NCBI RefSeq assembly: GCF_963678635.1
Contig: NC_087063.1
Coordinates: 68,798,727 to 68,862,726, forward strand
Direction: 5' to 3'
Length of the DNA: 64,000 nucleotides
From: Symsagittifera roscoffensis
Taxonomy: Eukaryota; Xenacoelomorpha; Acoela; Convolutidae
Part shown: piece after piece, positions 54,699 through 64,000 of the stretch
How the letters are laid out: every line of letters starts with the position of its first letter
How positions within the stretch are numbered: the first letter of the stretch is position 1
The notes under the pieces: model-generated
Seen by the model: only the letters and a program-made list of their open reading frames with translations
What the model was told of the DNA's origin: nothing
The model's database searches: none
Made by a program: the position numbers and the translations under genes

Positions 54699-57600
54699 GG
54701 AGGGTCCAAATTTGATAGTAATTGGCCAAATTTTGTTTCCAAACCGAATTTGGTCCGGTTTTTTCTATTGTTCCAGTGCCGTACAGGGCTAATACGCTCG
54801 TTTCAAGTATTTTCAGGCACTTTCAAAAGGAATTGCGGAAAAAGTCTCTCAAACCTATATAGGTGGTGAAAAAAGGCCATTATGTCGGGTTTTGCGTCAG
54901 GAGCGTTTTTGGCGATTTCTCAAAGACTAGCCAGCCAATCGGGATAATTTTGGTAGCATAAGTCGACATTTTTGACCATTTTCCATTTACCCGGACCGCA
55001 ACCGTTTTTGGATTGATTATCTCGGAAAAGAAAACTTTTTTAGAAATTGTTGGTTTGGAGGGTCCAAATTATTCTACGCTCCGTCACTGTGTAGTTTTTG
55101 GGCGAATATTACATAGACGTTTTTATGGCGCTCCTGGGTGCGCCTCTTAAAGGCATGAGACCATCATGATCAGCAAACGTTTCAGCGACGAACCCTCCTC
55201 TCCGGGCGTATGCCCGAGTTAAAGGCCCTATTTACCTTAGTTGTACAAGGGGGAAGGTACGTTCCCTCCGCCTAGTATTATTTAGCTTTTAAACTTAGTT
55301 AACGCCGAAAAATCCGGAGGCCGGAGGATTAGGTGGGGAGTCACGAGCCCGTTTGTCCCAATGTCCCGGTACCAAAAACAATTGAAGGGAAAGCGTAAAA
55401 CCAAACAAAAAAGTGTATAACCAAGAAAAAGCCAATGAAAACAAAAAAAGTACAAAAAAAAGTAAAAAATTCAAAAAAGACCAGAAACAATAAAAAACAT
55501 AAAGTGACAGTTTATATGTTATTTCCGGACGAGATGTGATCTGACCTTCCTATTTGTTGTTGTTTCAGATTGATTTATATCACTTCTGATAGAAAGATTG
55601 TGTGTTTTGGTGACGGGTTGGGTACCCTCCCTTGAGTGTATTTTGAGTATTTAGGCACGTTAATGGGGATTTTGCCGGTGACCGGAGGGTAGAGTGGCAA
55701 GCTGACCGACGTGTTCCACACTCAACAGGGGCATCAGGGACAACATTCACAAGGACTGTTGGGTATCGTTGAAACATTTTTAGTATCGTTCGGGTACTAT
55801 TTCATTAAAACTTCAGAGGTGGGGGGCACGATGTGCGCGGTCCGATTGTACCCTCCATCGATCACGAATTTCCGAGTTAAGAGTCTTAATTCGAGTATTT
55901 TGGTGCAAAGGAGGGTATAGTAATATTCATTAACGCCTACTAATAGATTTTTGTCCTTACTATAAATTACTTATCTCCTATTTAGACCCAAGGAACACCC
56001 CAATTTTGTTGAAAATTACCGATTTTCGACCAAACTGTTAACCCCCAAGATTGTGGATATCCGAGCTTTTCCAAACAGCAAAAAACTTTTATACGGGGAG
56101 TTACTAAGTAGTTCAATCCTTCTAACTAAATAAACCGCACGGAAAAAGACTTAGTAGAAGTTGGCGAAAACAAAATTTTTCGATCAAGTATTTGATAATT
56201 TTCCGAATTTTGTCAATTTGTTTTGGTGATCGAGTTTTCGAGTTTTTAGAGTTAGAGCAATAAAAATTTTTGCGTCAGGAGTGAACCAGCATAACGTGCT
56301 CGGTTACTAGAGAATTTTTTGAGTAACCCTCCGATTAACTCCGTGGATAGAGCTAACGACTTAAAGATTGGAAAAGGAAGGAAACGGAGGGTCCAAAATT
56401 GAGAATTATTGGCCAAATTTTTGTTTCCAAACCAATTTGGTCCGGTTTTTTCATTGTTCCAGTGCCGTACGGGGCTACTACGCTCGTTTCAAGTATTCTT
56501 AGGCACTTTCAATAGGAATTGCGGAAAAAGTCTTTCAGAACCTATATAGGTGGTGAAAAAAGGCCATTTTGACGAAAGCGTTTTTGGCGATTTCTCAAAG
56601 ACTAGTCAACCGATCGGCATAATTTTGGTACCATAAGTCGACGTTTTTGACCACTTTCCCGGACCGCAACCGTTTTTGGGTCGATTATCTCGGAAAAGAA
56701 AAATTTTCTAGAATTTGTTGGTTCGGAGGGTCCAACTTTTTCTACGCTCTGTCACTGTGTAGTATTTGGGCAAATGTTTAATAGACGTTTTTATGGCGCT
56801 CCTGGGTGGCCTGCTAAAGGCGTGAGACCATCATGATCAGCAAACGCTTCAGCAACGAACACCTCCGCTCCGGGCGAATGCCTGAGTTAGAAGCCCTAGT
56901 GACCTTTGTTGTACTAGGGGGAAGGTACGTACCCTTCTATTATTTAGGCACATACCCTCGTGCCTAGTATTATTTAGCTTTTTAACTTAGTTAAGAGCGA
57001 AAATTCCGGGGGGCCGGAGGGTTAGGTGGGAAGTCATGAGCCCGCTTGTGTCAACGTTTTTGTGACCAAAAACAATCAAAGAGAAAGCGTAAAACCAAAA
57101 AAAAACTGTATAACCAAGAAAAAGCCAAAAAAATTTTAATTTGAAAACAAAAAAGTACAAAAAACAGTAAAAAATTCAAAAAAGACCAGAAACAATAAAA
57201 AACATAAAGTGACAATTTATATGTTATTTCCGGACGAGATGTGATCTGACCTTCCTATTTGTTGTTGTTTCAGATTGATTTATATCATTTCTGATAGAAA
57301 GATTGTGTGTTTTGGTGACCGGTTGGGTACCCTCCCTTGAGTGTAATTTAATTTGAGTATTTAAGCACGTTAATGGTAACTTTGCCGGTGACCGGAGGGT
57401 AGAGTGGCAAGCTGACCGACGTGTTCCACACTCAACAGGGGCATCAGGGACAACATTCACAAGGACTGTTGGGTATCGTTGAAACATTTTTAGTATCGTT
57501 CGGGTACTATTTCATTAAAACTTCAGAGGTGGGGGGCACGATGGGCGCGGTCCGATTGTACCCTCCATCGATCACAAACTTCCAAGTTAAGGGTCTTAAT

Positions 57601-58436
57601 TCGAGTATTTTGGTTCAAAAGAGGGTATAGTAATATTAACTAACGACTACTAATAGATTTTTGTCCTTACTATAAATTACTTATCTCCTATTTAGACCCA
57701 AGGAACACCCCAATTTTGTTAACCCCCAACTGTTAACCCCCAAGGTTGTGGATATCCGAGCTTTTCCAAACAGCAAACAGCTTTTATACGGGGAGTTACT
57801 AAGTAGTTCGATCCCTCTAACTAAAGAAACCGCACGGAAAAAGACTTAGTAGAAGTTGGCGAAAACAAAATTTTTCGATCAAGATTTTGATAATTTTCCC
57901 AATTTCGTCAATTTGTTTTGGTGATCGAGTTTTTGAGTTTTTAGAGTTAAAGCAATAAAAAATTTTGCGTCGGGAGTGTATCAGCATAACGTGCCCGGTT
58001 ACTAGAGTATTTTTTGAGCAACCCTCCGATTAGCTCCGTGGATAGAGCTAACGACTTAAAGTTTGGAAAAAGAAGGAATCGGAGGGTCCAAATTTGATGG
58101 TTATTGACCAAATATTTGTTTCCAAACCAATTTTGGTCCAGTTTTTTGCATTGTTCCAGTGCCTCACGGGGCTACCACGCTCGTTTTAAGTATTTGCAGG
58201 CACTTCCAATAGGAATTGCGGAAAAAGTTTTTCAGAACCTATATAGGTGGTGAAAAAGGCCATTTTGACAAACGCGTTTTTGGCGATTTCTCAAAGACTA
58301 GCCAACCGATCGGGATAGTTTTGGTACCATAAGTCGATGTTTTTGGCCACTTTCCCGGACCGCAACCGTTTTTGGGTTGATAATCTCGGAAAAGAAATTT
58401 TTTTTAGAATTTGTTGGTTCAGAGGGTCCAAATTTT
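54699..58436. repeat. 1.69-kb tandem repeat, two full copies and a truncated third
   Basis: The unit starts with GGAGGGTCCAAA at 54699, 56386 and 58081 (periods 1687 and 1695). Landmarks in each include TTGTTCCAGTGCC, CCTATATAGGTGGTGAAAAA, CGCAACCGTTTTTGG, TGGCGCTCCTGGGTG, and an open frame on each strand near the middle (55711-55920 and 57421-57630; mirror frames at 55580-55777 and 57224-57487). Copies differ by scattered substitutions and short indels. The third copy stops at about 58436. Unclassified: no terminal repeat, RT or transposase visible. Confidence 0.85.
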
Positions 58437-59077
58437 AGTGAACCGAGCGGCAGAAATTTTCATAAGATCACCTTTTTATCCTACTGGGAGGGTTGACCGT
58501 GTCACCCAACCTGGTTTAAAGTCAGTTACATCGCATTTGGAGGCTTTATCGCGGTAGAATACCCCGTTTTCTTGATTTTTGGGGAACCCTCCGAAGTAAC
58601 CCTCCGGAGTCAGCTAAGCTCCTTAACAACCCTCCTTTGTGGAAATTTTCCACGAGACCCTCCAAAGAAGTTAAAACAAACCCCCTCAGAGAATTTAGCT
58701 TGTTTTGACACCTTCTGAGACTACTTGGAGACCATACCAAGTGAGATTTGAAAAATTTGAAATTTTAAGGGAACCCTCCGAAGTAACCCTCCGGAGCGTA
58801 TTAAGTCTCTATTGACCCTCCTTAGTTAGTTTCAGGGGACCCTCCGAAGTAACTTGAGTGATTAAGGTACCCTCCGAGTTAGGCGAAGTGTCCTGACAAC
58901 CCTCCGAAGTAACCCTCCGGAGTGACTTAAGCCTCTTCACAACCCTCCTTATTGAGAATTTAGGGGTATCTTCTGTGGCAACTACTGCTTGCACGGGATG
59001 TTGGAACGAGCATTTTTTGGAACCCAAGAAATCGGCCAGGACGTACGTTTCCTCTGTAACCAATGCGTTCATTCTAA
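58437..59077. repeat. Region with repeated ACCCTCCGAAGTAACCCTCC motifs
   Basis: CCCTCCGAAGTAACCCTCC occurs at about 58587, 58772 and 58899, with looser relatives (CAACCCTCCTT, GACCCTCC) between, roughly every 60-130 bp. The ACCCTCC core is the complement of the GGAGGGT that opens the 1.69-kb unit. A minus-strand frame of 90 codons crosses it without a recognisable domain. Confidence 0.55.
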
Positions 59078-59290
59078 TCAACGAGAGAGAGAGTCAATGA
59101 AACCCAGACGACCAGTAAGGGGCAGCTTCAAGAAAACTTAAGCGAAATAAAGGAGAGCATCGATCAAATAAAGAAAAGACTTGAAAGCGTTGAAGAATTC
59201 AATTGTGAACTTGAAACCGTTCAATCAGAAGAAGAGAGCGATAAAGGGTACGATACGGAAGAGGTTCGCAAGATCACCACTTGTCTATAA
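59078..59290 (+). pseudogene. Coiled-coil frame, possible ORF1 remnant of an old LINE
   Basis: An open frame of about 70 codons without an ATG in phase, highly charged with heptad-like spacing: QLQENLSEIKESIDQIKKRL then ESVEEFNCELETVQSEEESD, ending TTCL and TAA. Such coiled coils are common in LINE ORF1 proteins, and endonuclease-like debris follows at 59662. It could also be unrelated. Confidence 0.35.
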
Positions 59291-59661
59291 ATTGCATGCG
59301 TGAAAGAGGACGTGAAATGACCAGGCGTTTTCGACCAATCGAAAACAAGAACTCTAGTAGCGAAGCTAGCCCACGAACACTAGCGTTGGCTGCCTCTTCT
59401 TCTTTGCTCAGAGGCTACCATCATACACGGAACAAGTGTACCTCTTATCAGACTTATATCCAGACGAACAAAAGATGGAGAACATCCTTCTCATATCAAG
59501 ACAATTTCTCGTTCAGAAAGACAATGTCTCTTCGACGGAACATCAAATAGTTAATTTAAAGCTACTGAGAAAAATTGACGCCGATTGAAAGTCAGTCGAT
59601 ACAGCGCCGGAGGCATAAAACAATTGACTACATACGATAAAAAAAGACAAAAGCAACACTC

Positions 59662-61300
59662 ATGACATTCAATGTCAGGAACATCTTCTAACTAATTAGG
59701 CGAATGACATTTGCCAATGCAAAAGCCACGAACGACTATGATATAGTGTGTATGATGGAACGCTAGTCCAAGCACTATGGCGGTGTCCTCGTTGCAATTA
59801 GGGGGCTGATTAACAAAATAATCCATTGTGAATTGAAACACGAGTGCAGGGTTTACGAGTACTCTGAAGTGTAGCGGCTCAAAACTTGAAACGAACCTTT
59901 AATCGACTCAGAAAACTCGTCGAATTTTTTCCTAAATACTCGAACACGCCCTTCGAACACTCGAATGTAAATAAGTTTCATCCGTTATCTCTTCTCTTGA
60001 CTCTTAGGGGTAATTTTTATGCTGAAATTGAAAATGACCATCTCCTATAAAAATAATTTATATTAAAAAAAATCGAACTTAAAATATTGTAAAAAACCAG
60101 CTAAAAAGTAATTGAAATACTCGGGTACTATTCAATACTCGTAAAAAATTGAAAAAAAAAATACTTGAACTTTAAATACTCGAACTCGGAAACACAAAAT
60201 TAGTAATATAATGCTCGAAATCGAACTCAAAACAGCAATTACTTAAGCTTGGCCCGCTTACTGGGTACTCGACTCGCAAACCATGCTTGAGTGCATCATT
60301 GTGCAGGTCTACAACTTCGGTCACTATTAAACATATCCTGCCATTAGAACCCACCCGCACAGCCAGTCTCGATTGAACACACAAGAACTCAAAGCCGATT
60401 TGCAGCAAACTCTGGACGAACTAAAAATTTCCGAAAACTGTTGCAACACTAGAGTAACTCGTGACATAAACCGCGAATAGCTATGAGTCTTCCATTACGG
60501 AGAGGCTTGAGGCTTAATCGAATGGGGCTACGTCCAGTACTGCCAAACCGAAAATGTAAAAATCTGTAAGTTTTCCTGACTCAGGAACGAGAAGGTGTGG
60601 AGCACTCATGTGCCGATATATCAATTGAAAATGCAGACTAGAACAAACCGCCCAAATAACACGTCTACAAAACAGTGTTTTCTTTTAAATTCAAAACCTC
60701 ACTACCAACAACGAAGAAAAAATTTGCCTTCAAAAAGCTGACTGGAAACTTTTCGTTGACAGCATACCCGAAAGGCCTTTCAAAACGTCGATTTGGCAAA
60801 ACAAGGGTACTGATGGCTTCAAAATTATATCGACGAATATCCTCAGTAATGGTTCACCGATACCGATCCGGACTGCTACCCTGGATCTCTTTATCAACCT
60901 GTCACTTGCTTAAAGAAAAAATGCAACTCTGCTTAGAAAAAAGAAGTATTCTCCGAAAAGGTCGGAAACGCTTCTAATTGAAATTAAAAGGCAAGAGAAA
61001 AATCTTGAACCTGAAATCTTAAACGATCAAGCCAAATACGGAAAGAACAATTTCGCCAGCACGGCAGAAATACCTCAAGTTGTTAGATAGGAAAAAGCAG
61101 TTCCCAGACAAAATGTACCTGAAGGAACTTTATGAGAGCATTGCAAAAACAGCAAGAAACGACCAATAGAAGTGCAATCTCTTCATGCAATTTTCTCGAA
61201 TGAATTTTTGTGAGAAAGTGACAGTACTACCGAGAACTATAAAATTTCATATTATAACTTTATGCAAGTGACAGAAAAAGTGATTAAGCAAAACCAGACG
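59662..61300 (+). pseudogene. Decayed LINE ORF2 (endonuclease and linker fragments)
   Basis: At 59662-59860 a broken frame reads MTFNVRNIF, then after stops YDIVCMME and GGVLVAIRGLINKII. These correspond to the N-x-RS, YDIICLTETW and GGVLIAV positions of CR1/Jockey-type endonucleases. Around 60680-61200 further frames with stops (DWKLFVDSIPERPFK; KKYSPKRSETLLIEIKRQEK) resemble the linker before the RT domain. Multiple stops and shifts show it is dead. It is distinct from the intact LINE that follows. Confidence 0.45.
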
Positions 61301-61402
61301 TTAATAAAGCCTGTGGACACGACAGCACAGGTAGTATTATTCTTAATAACTTACCTCATAGCCTAATTGTTGTGATAAACTTATTAAATAGTTTCATATG
61401 TT

Positions 61403-62212
61403 ATGACTGATCCTGAGGGAACACAGCCTGCCCCCCAGCGGCTCAACTCCACATCTGGCCTTGTGACCGCTGACTACTACCCAACCGTGGATGATCTACT
61501 TCGGGCTGACGGCACTGAGACGTTCGGAAAGCTGACTGGAAAGCTGAAAAAAGACAGCATACTTTGCCTGTTGCGCGAAGCTGTTACGCAACTTCGGGAA
61601 GTTAAGTATAATCAAAATAGTTGTACTCATGCTGTTGATGCAGGGGAAGATGCCGATAAACGTCTTGATGTTATTGAAAAGAAACTTGATGTTGTTGTTG
61701 AGAAGCTTGAAAAGACCGATCCCCAATTACCCCAAATCAAAGTTTCATCTGTTTCGTCACCGGAGCTACTTGAGAAGTTGGACGAGATCAGGATTCAAGG
61801 CATACCTGAAAGCTCTGCCAATTCTGCTAACAAGCGCTTTGAGGATGATGGGAAATCAGTGACTGATATACTTGAATATCTCGAGGCAAATTCTTCTACG
61901 GGGATTCAGGAGGTCTTCCGCGTGGGAAAACCCAATACGGATCCAAATAAGCCGAGACCTGTTATAATCAAATTCAATTCTGTTTGGTCTACAAGGAAGA
62001 TTCTAAGCAAGAGTTACAATCTGAAAGAGTATTGTGATGCTGTCTATATTTCCAAGTCCCTAACCAAAGCTGGCCAGGAACTTGAAAGGCAGCTCCTGAA
62101 ACGACGTCGTGAACTAATCGAAGGCGGCTATGATCGCAAGCAGATCAAAATTCGTGACCTGAAGCTTTATCTTGATGACGAGTTGCAACAACTTGAGCCA
62201 AAGCAAAATTGA
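61403..62212 (+). CDS. LINE ORF1 protein (L1-ORF1-like), 269 aa
   Basis: RNA-binding chaperone-type protein of a non-LTR retrotransposon. Residues about 85-105 form a short coiled coil (RLDVIEKKLDVVVEKLEK). Residues about 128-205 match the RRM of L1-type ORF1 proteins (EIRIQGIPESS, FRVGKPN, RPVIIKFNSVWSTRKILS). Residues about 210-260 match the C-terminal domain (VYISKSLTKAGQELERQLLK, IKIRDLKLYLDD). The ATG at 61403 opens a frame with clearly less biased composition than the flanks. It ends with TGA at 62210-62212 followed by CTAG, and ORF2 continues in the same frame. No target duplication or 5' UTR start could be set. Confidence 0.85.
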   Translation: MTDPEGTQPAPQRLNSTSGLVTADYYPTVDDLLRADGTETFGKLTGKLKKDSILCLLREAVTQLREVKYNQNSCTHAVDAGEDADKRLDVIEKKLDVVVEKLEKTDPQLPQIKVSSVSSPELLEKLDEIRIQGIPESSANSANKRFEDDGKSVTDILEYLEANSSTGIQEVFRVGKPNTDPNKPRPVIIKFNSVWSTRKILSKSYNLKEYCDAVYISKSLTKAGQELERQLLKRRRELIEGGYDRKQIKIRDLKLYLDDELQQLEPKQN

Positions 62213-62216
62213 CTAG
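62210..62216 (+). promoter_or_regulatory. Candidate stop-codon readthrough site (TGA-CTA-G)
   Basis: The stop of ORF1 is TGACTAG. TGA followed by CTAG is an established leaky context in animal and viral readthrough genes. Here the frame after the stop is open for at least 596 codons and encodes the endonuclease from its first conserved motif. Translation by readthrough is inferred, not shown. Confidence 0.6.
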
Positions 62217-64000
62217 AGAAAAAGTTATCGATTGTCTTTTTCAATTGCCAAAGTATGCTCTCTTTGGAAAGAAGATTGAAGTTTGTTAATATGTTATACA
62301 AATGGAATTGTGATATTATTTGCTTGACTGAAACCTGGTTGACCAGCACGGTTGAATCATCGTTTGTTTTCCCGTATGCTGATTACACTGTTCTTGCTCG
62401 CTCTGATCGTAAAAATGGTGAACACGGAGGTAGCCTTATTGCTATAAAGGGCTCAATTCCTTCTACGTTCCATATTCAACTGGTTGTTTGCGAATCCCCT
62501 GTTGGCTGTGCAGTTTTATTGGTTTCAGCTTCGCTCCTTATTTGCATTGCTGTCATCTATAATCCTCCCGCTTCTTCGCATTTCAGATTATCCGTTATAA
62601 GCATTAGTGAGTTTTTGGAAACTGCACATATTGCATTCAAATCTGAATGTGCTAAGCGCGGATCTCTGCACGACAGCTACTTCCTTGTCTCGGGTGATAT
62701 GAATCTTCCCAATATTGACTGGTACTCTTGCTACAGCTCCTCGAGCTATGACGCAAACTTGCTTTCTTTGTTTCATGATTATGATCTAGAGCAGCACATC
62801 TTTGAACCAACACATTGCAGTGGGAGCATTCTCGATATCCTATTGCTTAACCGTGCTAATCCTGGTGATATTGAAGTTTTGGAGTCCGATTTCTCTGATC
62901 ACAAGCCTGTCAGCATTACGTTTCCTACTAAATCAGACGATGAAATTCGACCAGTAGCCTACTCCAAATCCTCCTTTGACTATACTACGTTCTCCGTGAT
63001 GCTTAATTCTGGTTATAATGCTCTGCAGTATGCCCATTTGTATGATGACTTCAGCGTGGTGATTTTCTCAATTCTAAATGAGAGTGTGCGTGTTTCTTCC
63101 TACCGTAAAAGACTCAAACGTCAAAATCTGCCGTTTTATTATTCTTCACATACGGTCCACCTTTTAAATAAACTTGGCACCCAGAAAAAGCGCAATCCCA
63201 TGCACGATCATAGCACTCTTGTAGACAGTCTAAATGTGTCAATGGAACTTGACAAGGTCTGCTTCCTGCAATCCTATGAGACTATGGACGTCAATTCTTG
63301 CTTCAAGATTTTGAAAAGCTTGAGCAATTCTTCTCCCTACCCAGGCACAATGCATTTTGCAAAAAGATCTGCTTCCACTACTATTGAGAAGGCCAATCTT
63401 TTTAATGACTTTTTTGCGTCTGTCTTCAAGACCTCCGGGGAGATTCAGATTACCAGCCTTAGTACTTCTTCTACCATTGAGTTGTGCAAGGTGTCTGTTA
63501 GTCATGAAAAAGTCTTACATTTTCTTCAGTCGGCAAATGACTCTGCTTCTGTCTGCTGTGACGATGTCCCGCCGGCTTTCCTAAAACATTGTGCATTTCA
63601 ACTGAGTCCTCTAGTGGCTGCTCTCTATGAAGACATTTTAAAGCGAAAAAAGTGGCCCGATGTTTGGAAAACTGCGTACATAACTCCTCTTTACAAGAAG
63701 GATAGCCACAGTGATGTGTCCAATTATCTTCCCATCAGCCTGCTACCGAAACTTTCCCTCGGTCTGGAGCGTATCTTATTTGATTACATTTACACTAGCA
63801 TTAGGCCGAAAATTACGAAATACCAATCCGGCTTTATGTCAAGGCGTTCAACTGTCACGCAACTGTTAAACTTCTGTGATGAGCTTTATAGGAATCACGA
63901 ACTTGGTATTTCGTCTTTTGTTTTTTATGCGGATATCAAAAAGGCGTTTGACTCGGTTCCTCACCATAAATTGCTCAAAAAACTTGCGGATTTCGGTTTG
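62213..64000 (+). CDS. LINE ORF2: AP endonuclease and reverse transcriptase (partial, runs off window)
   Basis: 596 codons without a stop, in the same frame as ORF1. Endonuclease motifs in order: SIVFFNCQSM (Asn), DIICLTETWL (catalytic Glu), GGSLIAIKG, VSGDMNLPNIDW, and SDHKPVSITF (Asp-His). After a linker come RT motifs: TPLYKKDSHSDVSNYLPISL, LPKLSLGLERILFDYI, YQSGFMSRRSTVTQLL, and FYADIKKAFDSVPHHKLL (motif A with catalytic Asp). The YxDD box and C-terminus lie beyond 64000. The motif style is that of the CR1/Jockey/L2 assemblage. The first in-frame ATG (62246) lies after the NCQS motif, so an independent AUG start would lose part of the endonuclease. Confidence 0.9.

Noticed and set aside
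55580-57630. Protein-coding gene in the 1.69-kb units
   Set aside because: The frames are short, present on both strands in the same place, and match no domain; the similarity is expected from recent duplication.

Overview
The window is nuclear DNA of an invertebrate animal: visibly A+T-rich, intron-containing, and crowded with transposable elements. The animal assignment rests on a complete calcium-channel beta subunit gene, a RAD6-type ubiquitin-conjugating exon, tRNA-derived SINEs, a hAT MITE, a Tc1/mariner-like relic and an apurinic-endonuclease LINE. I cannot place the species more closely.

Layout. 1-2039 holds nothing recognisable. 2040-11170 is a mosaic of recent segmental duplications built around a palindromic dispersed repeat (called REP1 here). 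It carries two copies of a cysteine-rich exon (+ strand) and two copies of a UBE2A/B (RAD6) catalytic exon (- strand); in each pair one copy is cut at a duplication junction. 11.69-16.6 kb holds a tandem REP1 array, a rearranged hAT-like repeat, near-perfect palindromes, a deleted Tc1/mariner-like element and a 31-bp minisatellite. 16.6-34.1 kb is mostly unannotatable A+T-rich DNA. Within it are a candidate three-exon secreted-protein gene (- strand, 21.9-22.3 kb), a large foldback at 29.4-30.0 kb and local tandem repeats.

34140-52729 (- strand) is the one complete gene: a Cav beta subunit. I assembled 14 exons whose phases all agree, giving 2109 nt and 702 aa (SH3, HOOK, guanylate-kinase-like, and a long low-complexity basic tail). 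They include a 32-nt HOOK exon found by phase and homology. Its introns are loaded with tRNA-derived SINEs, a TATATAAGAG-containing repeat always in the same orientation, and a hAT MITE with a perfect 8-bp target duplication.

53.8-58.4 kb is repeat DNA dominated by a 1.69-kb tandem unit (two full copies and a partial third). 59.1-61.3 kb carries a decayed LINE. 61403-64000 is the 5' part of an apparently intact LINE: ORF1, one TGA, then an endonuclease/RT ORF2 in the same frame running off the window.

Most notable. The LINE ORF1 stop reads TGA-CTA-G, the known leaky stop-codon context, and ORF2 continues in frame. The first ATG of ORF2 lies after the first conserved endonuclease motif, so ORF2 may be made as a readthrough fusion. 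Other highlights are the exon-bearing duplication complex, an in-frame 42-bp tandem expansion in the UBE2 exon, and a SINE whose tRNA 5' end (A-box region) is present three times.
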